Below, piece by piece: positions 11,260 to 21,685 of a stretch of DNA of 64,000 nt. This stretch comes from Sweltsa coloradensis. Its lineage: Eukaryota > Arthropoda > Insecta > Plecoptera > Chloroperlidae. Every line of letters starts with the position of its first letter. Position 1 is the first letter of the stretch. A program made the position numbers and the translations under genes. The notes beneath the pieces were generated by a model. It had not been told where the DNA came from and searched no databases. It saw only the letters and a list, made by a program, of their open reading frames with translations. The stretch lies in contig JAMZAV010000165.1 in the NCBI GenBank assembly GCA_024449915.1, positions 186,001 through 250,000 on the forward strand, read 5' to 3'.

Positions 11260-12598
11260 TTGGATGAGCGAAGCGAAGACTTCAATTTCACCGACCCCCC
11301 AAAAAAATTTAGCTAGGGTGTTTTTTTGTTTGTTTTTGTTTGTTTGTTTTCTGTCTGTTTGTTCGCTCTCTGCCGGGCAAATGGCATATGCGATCTTGAT
11401 GAAAGTTTGAGGGGACCTTCGAAATCTCTGAACTTAGACTTGCTACGTTTTTGAGTACAATCGAAGAAAAATTTCTCATGAATATCGTACTTTTACGATT
11501 TTTTCCGATTTTTTGTGCGATATTTTCGAGCCATTTGGGCCAATTCTGACCAAACGGGTGGGGCTACAACGTTCATATTATACACTAGGAAAACGCTCAA
11601 GTCCCGTCGCGTTGATGGATGAGCTTTTTTGTAAGATTTTAGATTGCGTGGGATCTATTTACTTATCAAGTGCCTTTTGAACGCATTGTTGTTGATTGTT
11701 GTCAAGATACTATTGTTTCTTGTAAATTGTCATAATAAACCTAAAAAAAACTCACATTAAAACCTTTATTCTATGGATTATGGCTAGCTTTCTCAATTTT
11801 TTCTTTCAAAAAGCAATACATCATCATTATCTTAATGTCCATGTGAAATATGAACGTTGTAGCCCCACCCGTTTGGTCAGAATCGGCCCAAATGTCACGA
11901 GAATATCGCACTAAAAATCGAAAAAATCGTAAAAGTACGATATTCATGAGAAATATTTCTTCAATTGTACCCAAAAACGTAGCAAGTCTAAGTTCAGAGA
12001 TTTCGAAGGTCCCCTCCAATTTTCATCAAGATCGCATATGCCGTTTGCCCGGTAGAGAGCGAACAAACAGACAGAAAAAAAAAACAAAAAAACATTGGAG
12101 CTAAATTTTTTGAGGGGCCAGTGAAATTGAAGTTTTCGCTTCGCTCGCTACTGCTCATCCAATGAACATTAAGGTTATGGTGATGTAGTACATTTTGAAA
12201 GAAAAAGTTGAAAAAGTTAGCCACAATCTATAGAAATAAAGCTTTTAATATTTTTTGATTTTTTGTGCGATATTTTCGTGCCATTTGGGCCAATTGTGAC
12301 CAAACGGGTGGGGCTACAATGTTCATATTATACATGGACATTGAGGTTATGGTGATGTAGTACCTTTTGAAAGAAAAATATGAAAAAGTTAGCCAGAATC
12401 CATAGAAATAAAGCTTTTAATATAAGCTTTTTACGGTAAATAATACCAATTGACAAGTAACAATAGAAACTTGACAACAATCACCTACAATGCGTAGGCA
12501 GCAAAACAAAACACTTGCAAAAGTAAAGATATCTCACGAAAACTAAAAACTTAAAAAAGCTCATCCATCATCGCGGCGGGACTTTAGCGTTTTCCTAG
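11260..12598 (+). mobile_element. Family A (subtype 2) Helitron-like element, interrupted by another copy
   Basis: It starts TTGGATGAGCGAAGCGAAG and ends with GCTCATCCA, a stem-loop, TTCCTAG and T. The minus-strand copy at 11585-12162 sits inside it. Deleting that copy restores TATACA|TGAACATT, matching the uninterrupted sequence in related copies (for example near 35060). A further internal duplication repeats the GTGGGGCTACAA...GTTCATATTATAC block at about 12310. Confidence 0.8.
11585..12162 (-). mobile_element. Family A Helitron-like element nested in another family A element
   Basis: On the plus strand it runs from CTAGGAAAACGC to GCTCATCCAA, so on its own strand it goes from TTGGATGAGC to CTAG. 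It gives an exact empty site in the host element: A before its TT and T after its CTAG, with no target duplication. Subtype 2 body, about 578 bp, non-coding. Confidence 0.85.
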
Positions 12599-12639
12599 TA
12601 TAATACATTGACAACAGGATTAATGTAAGTGCAAATTAA

Positions 12640-13250
12640 TTGGATGAGCGTAGCGAGCGAAGCTAAGATTCCATTTCACTACACTGGAGAAAAAAATCCG
12701 GAATGTTTTTCTTTCTTTCTTTTTTTTCTGTTTGTATTATTGTGTGTTTGTTAACACGATTCCGGCTAAACCGATACTCCAATTGTGATGAAATTTCATG
12801 GAGGCCTTCTAAATCTCTGAACTTAGAACTGCCACGTTTTTGAGCGCAATCGAAAAAATTTTTCTCACGAAAATCGCAATTTTACGATTTTTTTCGATTT
12901 TTAAAAAATTTCTTCGACTTACAACACCTACATGCTTTATCTGATTTTAATGATTTTTTCACAGAACCTTAATTTCATGAATTAAGATATTCTTGTGAAA
13001 TTTGAGCGCAATCGAAAAATTATTTCTCATGAAAATCGAAATTTTACAGTTTTTTTTCTTTTTTAAAACAATTCTTTGACTTAAAACACCTACATGCTTT
13101 ATCCTATTGTAATAATTTTTTCACAGAACCTTAATTTTATAAATTAATATATTCGTGTAAAATTCACAGAACAACAGAAAATCCGCATAACACATGGCAG
13201 CTCAATGCACCAATACGCTCATCCAACAACGCGGCGGACCGTTTTCCTAG
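12640..13250 (+). mobile_element. Family A Helitron-like element, full length
   Basis: It starts TTGGATGAGCGTAGCGAGCG and ends GCTCATCCAACAACGCGG, a damaged loop, then CGTTTTCCTAG and T. The body is close to the copy at 2878, with a T-rich run near the start and tandem AT-rich blocks around CTTCGACTTA. Confidence 0.8.
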
Positions 13251-14343
13251 TATATTTTAACAGCAAAATTAAAACTAAACTAAGAAGTAGAATTAAGCCT
13301 CAAATATGAAAACTCTCTCCCCATCTTGAGATGAAATCACAAGTAGAGTATCCTGATGATAAACGTTACAAAAGCTGCAATCGTTCCTGAATGGTTTAAG
13401 TGTACAGGTTCGATTCAGTAGCCTGTTTATGTATTAAGGAAACTTTAAAAACTTATTTTCAAAGGTTACTGCTCTGTTCTGTCTCCAGTGTCGAGTATTT
13501 AAAATAAAAGCACATGACGTTCGATAAAGTTTTGCAGATCTGTATTTTAGTGAAAAGGAAACTTTAAGCAAATACAGTAGACACCCGTGAAGTCAGAATT
13601 TGCTTGAAGATAGTGCCAATATCATATTGTACTGGAGATTTTAAAACTTTAAAACTAGATTACGATCATTATTTGCGTTTACACAGAATGTGTACACGCT
13701 CTGTATGTTGTAAACAAAGGTAACGAACTTTTATCAAATCGTTGCTCAACTTACCAGAAATTATCATTGATTGCAAGAGAAAATAGATTCAGGCTTAAAT
13801 GTCTCGATGTTGGAGCAGCCGCATGTTTCGGAGAATCCATTAGGAGTGTTGATATCCAGGGCGACACTGGCCAGAGGCGTTGGCGGTAGATTCAACAATC
13901 TTCCGAGTATTCTGAGAAGCTTTGCTGGAAAGATGAATGACACACACTTCCCACGGGGCTGTGAAGAGAGCACGCTGCCCTCATGTTAACAGAGAGTTTC
14001 AATAAAATATTCTATCTTTGCCAAGACCTTTGACTGAAATAAACCAGGTCTGAACGTTTAAAGCTCACTATAGTCACCTCTTTTTCAAGAAATTCGATAA
14101 AAATCTTAAACACAAGGATAACATTGTACATAAAATGCGCTAGATATGTTTTCAATGATCTTAATATTGGCTGCTTATTTAAAGCTTATGAAAGACTTAA
14201 ACAGTGTTAATCTGTGGTAAAGACACGGACTAACTTTCACAGTCGTTTACGAGATGAGCGATTGTCCTAAAAGCATCTAATTGCATACAAAGTATAAAGG
14301 GTTGAAATATTTTGATGATATTCAATAATAGTGAACATACTAT
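13251..14343. other. Intron sequence with an unexplained open stretch
   Basis: Non-coding apart from the open stretch at 13771-13989 listed separately. No known repeat was recognised. Confidence 0.4.
13771..13989 (+). other. Possible small exon or decayed coding fragment, unrecognised
   Basis: Both strands are open over about 210 bases in a region of otherwise AT-rich intron, with balanced composition. On the plus strand the frame ends in TAA at 13987-13989 and AATAAA follows about 10 bases later. I recognise no domain in either frame. It could be a terminal exon, a fragment of a mobile-element gene (either strand), or chance. Confidence 0.2.
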
Positions 14344-14498
14344 GGGTACGTTCCGTATCATGCTCTGGGCGTGTTCACAACACCCAGACTTGCCCAAGAT
14401 GCCCGGGGTCTAACATTGGGCGTTACGGGCGTTGTGATCGCGGCGGCGTTTACGGAATGCTATGGGCACGCCCAAGTTGCAAGTTATGGAACGTACCC
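14344..14498. mobile_element. Small terminal-inverted-repeat element (MITE-like)
   Basis: The ends GGGTACGTTCCGTA and TATGGAACGTACCC are reverse complements apart from one base. A second inner pair (GGGCGTG / CACGCCC) extends the symmetry. At 155 bp and more GC-rich than its surroundings, it is probably a MITE. No clear target duplication. Confidence 0.55.
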
Positions 14499-14728
14499 TT
14501 CGAAGAATCGCTCCAATTTTTACGTTGAACCAAAGTTCCAACTTGTGCATTTTTGGTTTCACTCACTGATGAATGGAGATTGCAAACACAGTGGTAGGGC
14601 CCATATATTATTGAGGGTAGTACGAGTAAACTGTAAAATTCAATTGAGTTCCAACCAGCATAATAAGGAGTTCAAAATAAGTTACAATGTTTAAGTAAAT
14701 AAATTATGAAAATAAATAGCCAGACATT

Positions 14729-14948
14729 GAAAGTGTTGTTCTATTCTAGGGCAGTGGTACGAGAGTTGGTGGAGACTGAGGAGGAGTTCGGACGAGATCT
14801 TCAGAGCGTGGTGGAGAGATACATGAAGCCGCTGGACAAGAAAGTGTTGTTCTATTCTAGGGCGGTGGTACGAGAGTTGGTGGAGACTGAGGAGGAGTTC
14901 GGACGAGATCTTCAGAGCGTGGTGGAGAGATACATGAAGCCGCTGGAC
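14729..14948 (+). repeat. 111-bp tandem duplication of splice acceptor plus exon start
   Basis: Two copies offset by exactly 111 bp span the polypyrimidine/acceptor TGTTCTATTCTAG and the first 30 codons of the DH exon. They are identical apart from one synonymous base (GCA/GCG Ala) and the sequence just after GCTGGAC. Either acceptor keeps the frame. Confidence 0.95.
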
Positions 14949-15031
14949 AGTAGCTCTGTGCCTCGTATCATCAGAGACAACAAGGATGTGGTGTTCTCCA
15001 ACCTGAAGCAGATAGCAGACTTCCATAACAC
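14750..15031 (+). CDS. Unc-89: Unc-89/obscurin-like gene: DH (RhoGEF) exon 1, two possible acceptors
   Basis: This exon opens the DH domain: VVRELVETEEEF (CR1, the exchange-factor signature), then YMKPLD, DNKDVVFSNL and IADFHN. The donor GTGAGT follows at 15032; it leaves phase 2 (AC). Two acceptors exist. The one before 14861 gives the expected 57-codon exon. The one before 14750 adds 37 in-frame residues, repeating the CR1 segment with eight residues (ending LFYSR) read from the duplicated intron end. The downstream acceptor most likely gives the normal protein, because an extra CR1 helix would not fit the six-helix DH fold. DH domains load GTP onto Rho-family GTPases; in Unc-89/obscurin this acts at the muscle M-band. 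Confidence 0.85.
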
Positions 15032-15095
15032 GTGAGTTCAGACTCTAATCGAGCAGAAAGAGGCAGAGTAGAGCCAAACAAGAAGGATTTGACAA

Positions 15096-15598
15096 TCATC
15101 ATCATCATCATCATCCATCGCGTTTCCTGCTTCTGACAGGGTCAGCTTGGGTTTAGCAACCAAATTTTCCCACTTCTTTCTATCATCCCACAATCGTATC
15201 TCTTCCACATCTTCCTAGCTCTCTCCTCTTGCCTCCAAGTCTCCTGCTATGATCTCCTTCCATCTCTTTCTTGGTCTACCCCGTCTTCTTCTTCCTTCTT
15301 CAATCCTTCTTTTATACATTTTCTTGGCATCTTATTTTCCCCCATTCGTTTCATAAGTCCATACCATCTCAACCTTGTCCTTCCTATTCTGTCACTTAAC
15401 TTCTCTACACCTAGCATTTCTCTAATGTCCGTGTTTCTTATTCTATCCCTTCTCGTCTTGCCCACTGTGCTCCTCAGAAATCTCATCTCTACCACCTGCA
15501 TCTGACTCTCCTCTCGATCTCCCATTGTCCAGGTTTCTGCTGCATACGTACGCATACGACTTGACACTATAGCCTTAAAAAGATGATATGAATGCATT
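15096..15598 (-). pseudogene. RTE-like non-LTR retrotransposon, C-terminal fragment
   Basis: On the minus strand the frame reads through the post-reverse-transcriptase region seen in RTE-type endonuclease-reverse transcriptases: AETWTM, RRDRIRNTDIRE, then RLRWYG and KRM. It ends in a TGATGATG repeat tail (plus strand ATC repeats at about 15096-15116), the simple-repeat 3' tail usual for this group. The 5' part is missing; at about 15598 it abuts an oppositely oriented jockey-like fragment. The catalytic domain is absent, so it is dead. Confidence 0.75.
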
Positions 15599-16620
15599 CT
15601 TATCTGACCGACAGAGTACAAGTTGTAGAAGTTAAGGGTATTGTCAACAACACTCATGTCAACGTAAAGTCCCTTCCACGAAACCTTCTTAGCGGTGTCC
15701 CGCAGGGCACTATTCTGGGTCCCGCGTTTTTTCTTCTCTATGTAAGTGGTATGCCGGTTATCTTTGATTTCGGTTCTTTAACACTGTATGTGGACGATTC
15801 CAGCCAACTCTCCCCCCTTAGTTAAGCATCATCAAAATGGCAAATAAAGAAGTAGAAATCATGTCTTACTTCTATACCACAATTCTTCTAGATCTTCAAA
15901 CCTCCAAATCGTTCATCTTAAACTTTCATTCCCCACACTCTCTTATACGCCTAAACTCAAAAAGCGTTGCTCGCTCCGAGTCCGTTCAATTCTTAGGTCT
16001 GGCCATCACATAAACTCTGGATTGGTCCCTCCAGATTGAAAATGTACCATCTGAATTGAGAAGCCGATGCTTTGTGCTTAGAAAGTTGAATCTTTTGTAA
16101 ATCTACAAACTCTGCTTGTGATATATTATGCTCACATCCACTCACATATATCATACGGATTAATGTTCTGGGGCGCCTCATCGCAAGCAATCCGGGTCTT
16201 TCGCCTTCAAAAGAGGTCCATCAGAATCATGGTCGAGGCCAATAGGAGAACATCCTGTAGAGAATTATTTAGAAAACTAAAAATATTAACTCTTCCATGT
16301 GTCCTTATTCAAATCTGTTTACTCTTTGTTCACAATAATCCGGAATGGTTTCCCCGCAATTCACAAATTCATTACCATGGCACACGCTCCCAAAACAATG
16401 TTCACATAGACACTTTCAACACATCCCTGTTTACCAAAGGACTATTGGCTCTATGCTCGGCCCTATACAACAAATTACCATCAGGGCATCAGACATTAAA
16501 CTCATAAATATAAATACAAGCAGGAACACGATTTCTAAAGCTAGAGTAAAATCATTTATGCTCGACAAGTGCTTTTACTCTATCGATGAATTTGTAAATG
16601 AGCATGACTGACTAAAACAA
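15598..16620 (+). pseudogene. Jockey/CR1-like non-LTR retrotransposon, RT C-terminal half, broken
   Basis: The frame at 15592-15825 carries the reverse-transcriptase motifs SGVPQGTILGP (about 15691-15723) and YVDD (about 15787), the catalytic Asp pair. After a stop near 15825 the homology continues with frame changes: FLGL near 15990, then YYAHIHSHISYGLMFWG and RLQKRSIRIM in the frame at 16118-16507. This is the usual C-terminal order in jockey-like elements. At least two frame breaks make it non-functional. The 5' end, including the endonuclease, is missing, consistent with 5' truncation or the junction with the RTE fragment. Confidence 0.85.
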
Positions 16621-17849
16621 TATTGACTATGTGTACTATGCCTTTTGTATTATAGGCTTGTAAGCCAAGTAATGTTTTTTGTCAACTTGTTTTAAACATA
16701 TATAGGCCTAACCGGTATGTATTTCTATTTTTCCAACAGTTTTTTTTTTCTTTTTCTTCTCTCTATATATTCAATTGTCTTTACACTTAAACTGCCCTTT
16801 CATTTTTTAATTCTTTGTTCCAGACGGTATTATACGTATTTTAAGTAGGCCCTACCTAGAATATATAGGCCTACCTAAATTAGTTACTATTTCACACTCT
16901 CTTCGGAGTAGTGCATATCTGTACTATGTATATCATCAAGCTGAAAGAAAGGATTATTATTACCCTTGACAAGAAGAGAATGAGAACAATTTAAAATTTT
17001 GATTGTGGTTTTGCCTTCATAAGGATTTTTTCTAAATTAGGCCTACATTAATTAATTATTAACGGTTGATAGCATGTCAAATTGAAATTGATTAATTAAT
17101 GAATATTTTCTCCCACTTCAATTAAAAAATATGTAAGCTTAATTTTGTTACTATTTTACTTTTAGGCCTACCCATTGCTTTAAAAAAAAAAAATGGTTTG
17201 TTGTCACCTGTTAATTTATTTCCAATAATTTTAAACTTCGTAGTAAATCAAGCTTTGTTTTAAACCCGTATTTTTATTGTATTAGGCCCATTTATTTTGT
17301 CCTATATTTTAGATACAGGATTAATTATTTTACTTAGGCCTATCTATGGGAATATTCTGTTTAATGTTATCTTATGTAAACATGACAGTTGTTCTGCACA
17401 AGGCAACACAATATATTTTATTGTAATTCATCTCAAGTTCACCATCCACCGTTCGTTACGACATTTTGCGGTAATCTTTGTAAAACATGGTTTGATCGTT
17501 CTCAGTGGAAAAATTTGATTAAAACTCTTCCTCATGTCGAAGAAGAATTCCATCAAGGGAATTTGAGTCAGATTTGGTGTGGTTAAAAGACCTGTACATA
17601 GTTTACTATTTTGTAACTAAATCTATCTAAGCCATAATAAACTTACTAAGAGTGACTTGGGCAAGTGAGTTGATAATCTTCGAACAATTCTGATCCAACT
17701 GGGTATGCGAATAAATTGTGACTGTGAGTGTTACAGTATCACTCTTACTCATAGTCTATAGTAGGCATTGCTACCATGGTTTGCCACTAGTTGGACCAGT
17801 CGTCAGGGTCGACAATCCACTACATAGGTAGCTTATATAAGACCTAAGA
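16621..17849. other. AT-rich, probable retrotransposon 3' region and intron
   Basis: No gene was found. The first part may be the 3' untranslated region of the jockey-like fragment. The word AGGCCTA or TAGGCC recurs about nine times between 16660 and 17340. Confidence 0.4.
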
Positions 17850-19175
17850 CTAGCGTAAGTATTCTACTATTAGCTCCGGCAACTTTGCCTGTATTTTAGT
17901 GACAGTGTTCCACGGCAAGTAACTCTCTTGAAAGATCCACAGTCTCTTGAGTTGAGGGAGGTGCTTGGGTATGAGTAGGACAGCACTCTGCGCCTTCTGA
18001 TCCATGTAGAGCAGCTCCAGGGCCACGAGCCTCGAGCAGCCCCTAATGAGGCTCTTCAGCCCCCGCGCGCTCACGCTGGACGCCGCCTGGGGGTACCTGG
18101 AGAGCCGCCCGGTGATGGTCACCACCGTCAGACTCTTGAGGTGCCGGCCGATAGTCACCGCCACCTCGTCCGTCACGCTGCACCGGCACAGGTTCAGCGC
18201 CACGAGGCTCGACAAGGCGGTGGACTCGAACAGCCGGATCCAGGTGCTCTCGGACACGGAACAACACGTGATCTCCACGTGGCGGAGGCTTGGCATCTCC
18301 CCTATGGCGAGCAGACCCTCACTGGTCATGCTGTGAGCCTCGAAGATACCCAAGTCTTCGAGTCGGACGCACTTCTGCAGAGCCTTGAAACCGTCTCCAG
18401 ACCAGGCGCCAAAGTCGAGTTTCAATGTGCGAAGGGTCTTCGAGAACCGTTCGCTCAAAGCTATAATCCCTGCGTCGGATATGTCTATGTAGCTACCTAC
18501 GGTGCCGTAGTTGCTGTATATCCGTAGGTCCTCGAGGTTGGGCCAATTACTATTGACCAGGTAGTTTACTGCTACGGAACTTAACATACCCCCGTGTACA
18601 TGCACAGCTCGCAGTTTGGGGAGCTGAGAACAAAGGTTTTTGTAAAATACTTCACCACGAACGTACCACCCGTGAAGTATCAATGTATTCAGGTCTCTGC
18701 AATTGCGTATTACTTTCTTCATGATTGTCGCGTTTATGAAAAACGAACTACGCAGATTCTTGAGGATTAATACACGAATGTGGTGATTGTGCTGGCAAAC
18801 CTCCTCTAAGATTAGCCTAGTGTCGCTTCGGTCGATCAGTGTGAGGGTCTTGAGCCACGGTGCCCGCCGCAGGAGCATAACGACAGTCGCTGTGTTCTCG
18901 TTGTAGTTACTGAACTCAAAGGCTCTATAGAGATGAGAGTCCAGATGTAAAGCCTCCCAATGAGTACATACCTTGGAAACGGTCTCGCAGAGTTCGGTTG
19001 GAGTCAGGAAAGAGAACACGTGGAGGAGTAGCTCTTGAGGGAGGCTTTGGATGTTGACAGCAGGCTGATATATCGGCATTGTACGCCTAGCCCTAGGCCT
19101 AGGCTTTCTTTTGTGAGCTGTCATTATCTGATTCTTCTTAAATTTAGCGGCTATACGACTGTGTAAAATGCCCAT
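17850..19175 (-). CDS. F-box/leucine-rich-repeat protein (FBXL type), nested antisense gene
   Basis: An intact 441-residue frame without introns. Residues 1-33 are basic (KRKPRPRARR). An F-box follows at about 42-82, with SLPQELLLHVFSFL and the Cys/Trp pattern KVCTHWEALHLD. The remainder, about 105-435, is an irregular leucine-rich repeat array (for example LRTLKLDFG, LEDLGI, LRHVEITCC, LVALNLCRC). F-box proteins of this type use the F-box to bind Skp1 and the LRRs to pick substrates for SCF ubiquitin ligase. The first Met was chosen; M18 and M33 are possible. The gene lies wholly inside the 15031-20075 intron of the Unc-89-like gene, on the opposite strand. The 3' half is markedly GC-rich and the 5' half is AT-richer. 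Lack of introns suggests a retrocopy or an ancient single-exon gene. Confidence 0.9.
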   Translation of the reverse strand: MGILHSRIAAKFKKNQIMTAHKRKPRPRARRTMPIYQPAVNIQSLPQELLLHVFSFLTPTELCETVSKVCTHWEALHLDSHLYRAFEFSNYNENTATVVMLLRRAPWLKTLTLIDRSDTRLILEEVCQHNHHIRVLILKNLRSSFFINATIMKKVIRNCRDLNTLILHGWYVRGEVFYKNLCSQLPKLRAVHVHGGMLSSVAVNYLVNSNWPNLEDLRIYSNYGTVGSYIDISDAGIIALSERFSKTLRTLKLDFGAWSGDGFKALQKCVRLEDLGIFEAHSMTSEGLLAIGEMPSLRHVEITCCSVSESTWIRLFESTALSSLVALNLCRCSVTDEVAVTIGRHLKSLTVVTITGRLSRYPQAASSVSARGLKSLIRGCSRLVALELLYMDQKAQSAVLLIPKHLPQLKRLWIFQESYLPWNTVTKIQAKLPELIVEYLR

Positions 19176-19950
19176 ACTATTAACACTGCATCTAAGAATT
19201 TAAATTTAATGCGATGTACTTACTTTAAACACGATTAATGGAAATAACTTCTTCGAGAAAATCACTTTTTGCCAAAACGAAATCACGCATAGAAAACATG
19301 GGTGGGTTATTCTTTTGTTTGTCGACGCCAAAGACCTTCAAAACTGAGATATTTGGTGCACGCATGGTTTACGAAACCTTCATTTACAAGGCGGTGCGAC
19401 ACTGCCATTAGGATCCATTTGTTTGTTGCAAAGACCTCATAAAAAGCTTCTTACTGCCAGAGTCGATAAACAAGCTTTCACCAGAGTCGATAAAGAAGTT
19501 TCCCCCAACAGAAAAAGCTTCTTACTGCCAGAGTCGACTAAACAAGCTTTCACCAATGAGGAAACTTCTTTATCGACTCTGCTTCTGCAAGCTGAGGATT
19601 TAAATCCACGAAAGCTATTGGGATAACTTTTTTTTATAGAAGCTCGAATAGCAGTGTTTCACTTATTCCAGGACTTCCATCGATAATTTTTGACCTGTTT
19701 CGATAATAGATGATCAAACTGCTTCAACCATTACTTTAAAAAAACATTCATATTTATAAATTTGTTATTATTTGTTTGTATTATATATGAACAGTGTAAT
19801 TAGACGAGTAAAATTTTTAAATACCATTTTCTCGTCCTAGATCGCTAGATGATCGTTGGACTCGTGTCCAGAATCATTGGCTCCACCGGTCTCGTTCATT
19901 GATAGAACTCTGTTACTACATGTTTATCAGCATCTATCTATACTCACTCC
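19176..19950. other. Upstream region of the F-box gene; short duplication
   Basis: This must hold the F-box gene's promoter (minus strand), but no TATA box or initiator could be supported. At 19440-19490 and 19516-19560 the phrase AAAAGCTTCTTACTGCCAGA is repeated with its flanks, making a tandem duplication of about 75 bp. Confidence 0.45.
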
Positions 19951-20101
19951 ATGCTCGGTTGACGCGCGATTACATTGGCCTGTGATGTTTATGTTTCAGA
20001 GTCCTGATTGAAGGGGTCAAGTACTAATGCTCGGTTGACACGCGACTACATTGGCCGTGATGTTTATGTTTCAGAGTCCTGATTGAAGGGGTCAAGTACT
20101 A
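19951..20101 (+). repeat. 76-bp tandem duplication of a splice acceptor and exon start
   Basis: The first copy (19951-20026) and second copy (from 20027) share ATGCTCGGTTGAC through GGGGTCAAGTACTA. Each includes the acceptor ATGTTTCAG and the first 27 exon bases. They differ by a few substitutions and one base of length. Splicing to the first acceptor (exon from 20000) would hit TAA within nine codons, so only the second copy is usable. Confidence 0.95.
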
Positions 20102-20144
20102 CGCTAATGAGCCGCGCATGTTGGGAAGAACCTTCCTTAGACTT
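20075..20144 (+). CDS. Unc-89: Unc-89/obscurin-like gene: DH exon 2
   Basis: A 70-bp exon between the acceptor TGTTTCAG and donor GTAAGT. One base completes the Thr codon split at 15031; 23 codons follow, VLIEGVKYYANEP then LGRTFLRL. This is the helix following CR1 in DH domains, equivalent to the 'LE.C...P..LG..FL' segment. It ends in phase 0 and joins cleanly to the exon at 26593. It was too short to show as an independent open frame and was found by looking for the segment missing between its neighbours. A decoy acceptor with a truncated copy of the exon lies 75 bp upstream. Confidence 0.9.
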
Positions 20145-20772
20145 GTAAGTTATGCTGGTACAATTAGTGTAGATTATGAATCAGAATAACTGAACAGGCC
20201 TCTTCGTGAACACCTTACACTCTATGTATGTCACTCACTAACACGAATCTCTATGGTAAAGAAAGCTGGCTAAAGTGTCATTGAGGCAATTGAACCAATA
20301 TTCTAAAAGTCTTAGAAAGATGACGATGAAAGAGGGACTGAACTATATTTAACACCTACATCTTTAAACATTTTAAACGGGACGCAACCTCACTCTCAGT
20401 CGTTTCAATTTTGAACCATATTGGTCAAATCGAGCCAAATGCAGTATTAAATCTACTTTTTTTTCAATTTCGTTTCAACATAAATTTATTTTCCATCAAG
20501 TCAAAATGGTTTTCAGAAATAACGCATGGTCTATGATTTCTTTTGTAAGGTGGGAGGACCTACAAATACCAGTTTTGTACCGACGGACGAGAATAATTTC
20601 TCTTATACTTAGGTTGAAGATAAAGAAAGTTGTGGAAAATCCACAAACAAAATCATTGCTCCAAATTTAATTTTGCGTAATGTCCACGCAGTATTATTCT
20701 AAATTTGCAATCTAATGGCTCATCTATGCACATGCCTATCATTATCAACAATACAAAACTGTAAATTAAAAC
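20145..20772. other. Intron sequence, nothing recognised
   Basis: AT-rich and without a recognised repeat or open frame. It ends at the TTAA flank of the family C element. Confidence 0.5.
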
Positions 20773-20776
20773 TTAA

Positions 20777-21423
20777 AGGGGTATTTAACCGCTAAACTCA
20801 AAAAATATATTTCATTCAGGCTAACTAGAAATGAATTTAACAATTAACAGAAAAATTATTGGGGCTACCATGACCTCCCAAAAAATCGTCAAACTTGACA
20901 TTTTTCGAGCTAGGTCCCATTGACAAAAAACTCTTATAAGAAATAACATGGGGACGATCTTTATATGCCCCGTGACCTTGAAGAATTTTCATCCAAAAAA
21001 ATATTGGCCATTATTGACGTACTCGACAGCCTTTTCTGTAAATTCTCTATATTTTGTTTTGTAATTTGGGCAAGTAGTTCCGTCAAAATATGCTGATTAC
21101 CAAGATGGGGTGTGATTTTGGAATGCATATTTTTGCGTGTTTGAGGGTATATTTGGGCACAGTTTCAAGACACGATGTTATAAAAGGGCATCTTAGATTG
21201 GTACTATATGCTCCAGTATCTATGTGGACCAAAAAAGAAGCAGGTTAAAGCCGATTTAGGAAATTTTTCAAAACACCAATTTTCGCCAATTTCTGGATCA
21301 AAAAAATTTAAAAAATCGTGTTAAATCACAGTTACAAGATATAATTTTTTAAACGGTCATTTAAGTGTAGTATTGTGCTATAGATCACGTGGTAAAAAAT
21401 ATTTTTTTTGGTTTTTAGCCCCT
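20777..21423 (+). mobile_element. Family C TTAA-type element, copy 3, complete
   Basis: It begins AGGGGTATTTAACC and ends GGTTTTTAGCCCCT. It is flanked by TTAA at 20773-20776 and 21424-21427. At 647 bp it has both ends intact. The internal minus-strand frame shared by copies 1 and 4 is interrupted by a TAA here. Confidence 0.85.
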
Positions 21424-21685
21424 TTAAGATTTCCCAACGTGTGACAACACTGCCAAATTTTAATGGAATCTTTTATTGTTCCCTGATAATTTCGTCTAAA
21501 TTGATGAAGTCGTTTGGCCGGAATTTTGCGAACAAACACACAAGTACCAAACAGAAACCTTAGCAGTTTCCTCCACGAAGACAAATTCCGGCTTTATTTT
21601 GTTCGCTAAGTTTATTTACTTATTATTTAGCGTCTTCCCTATTCAGTTAAAAAAAACTGATTTACAAAGGAGGAAAACTAAGTTA

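Noticed and set aside
18043..18527. Alternative frames overlapping the F-box gene
   Set aside because: Shadows of a GC-rich coding region; the F-box frame has recognisable domains.
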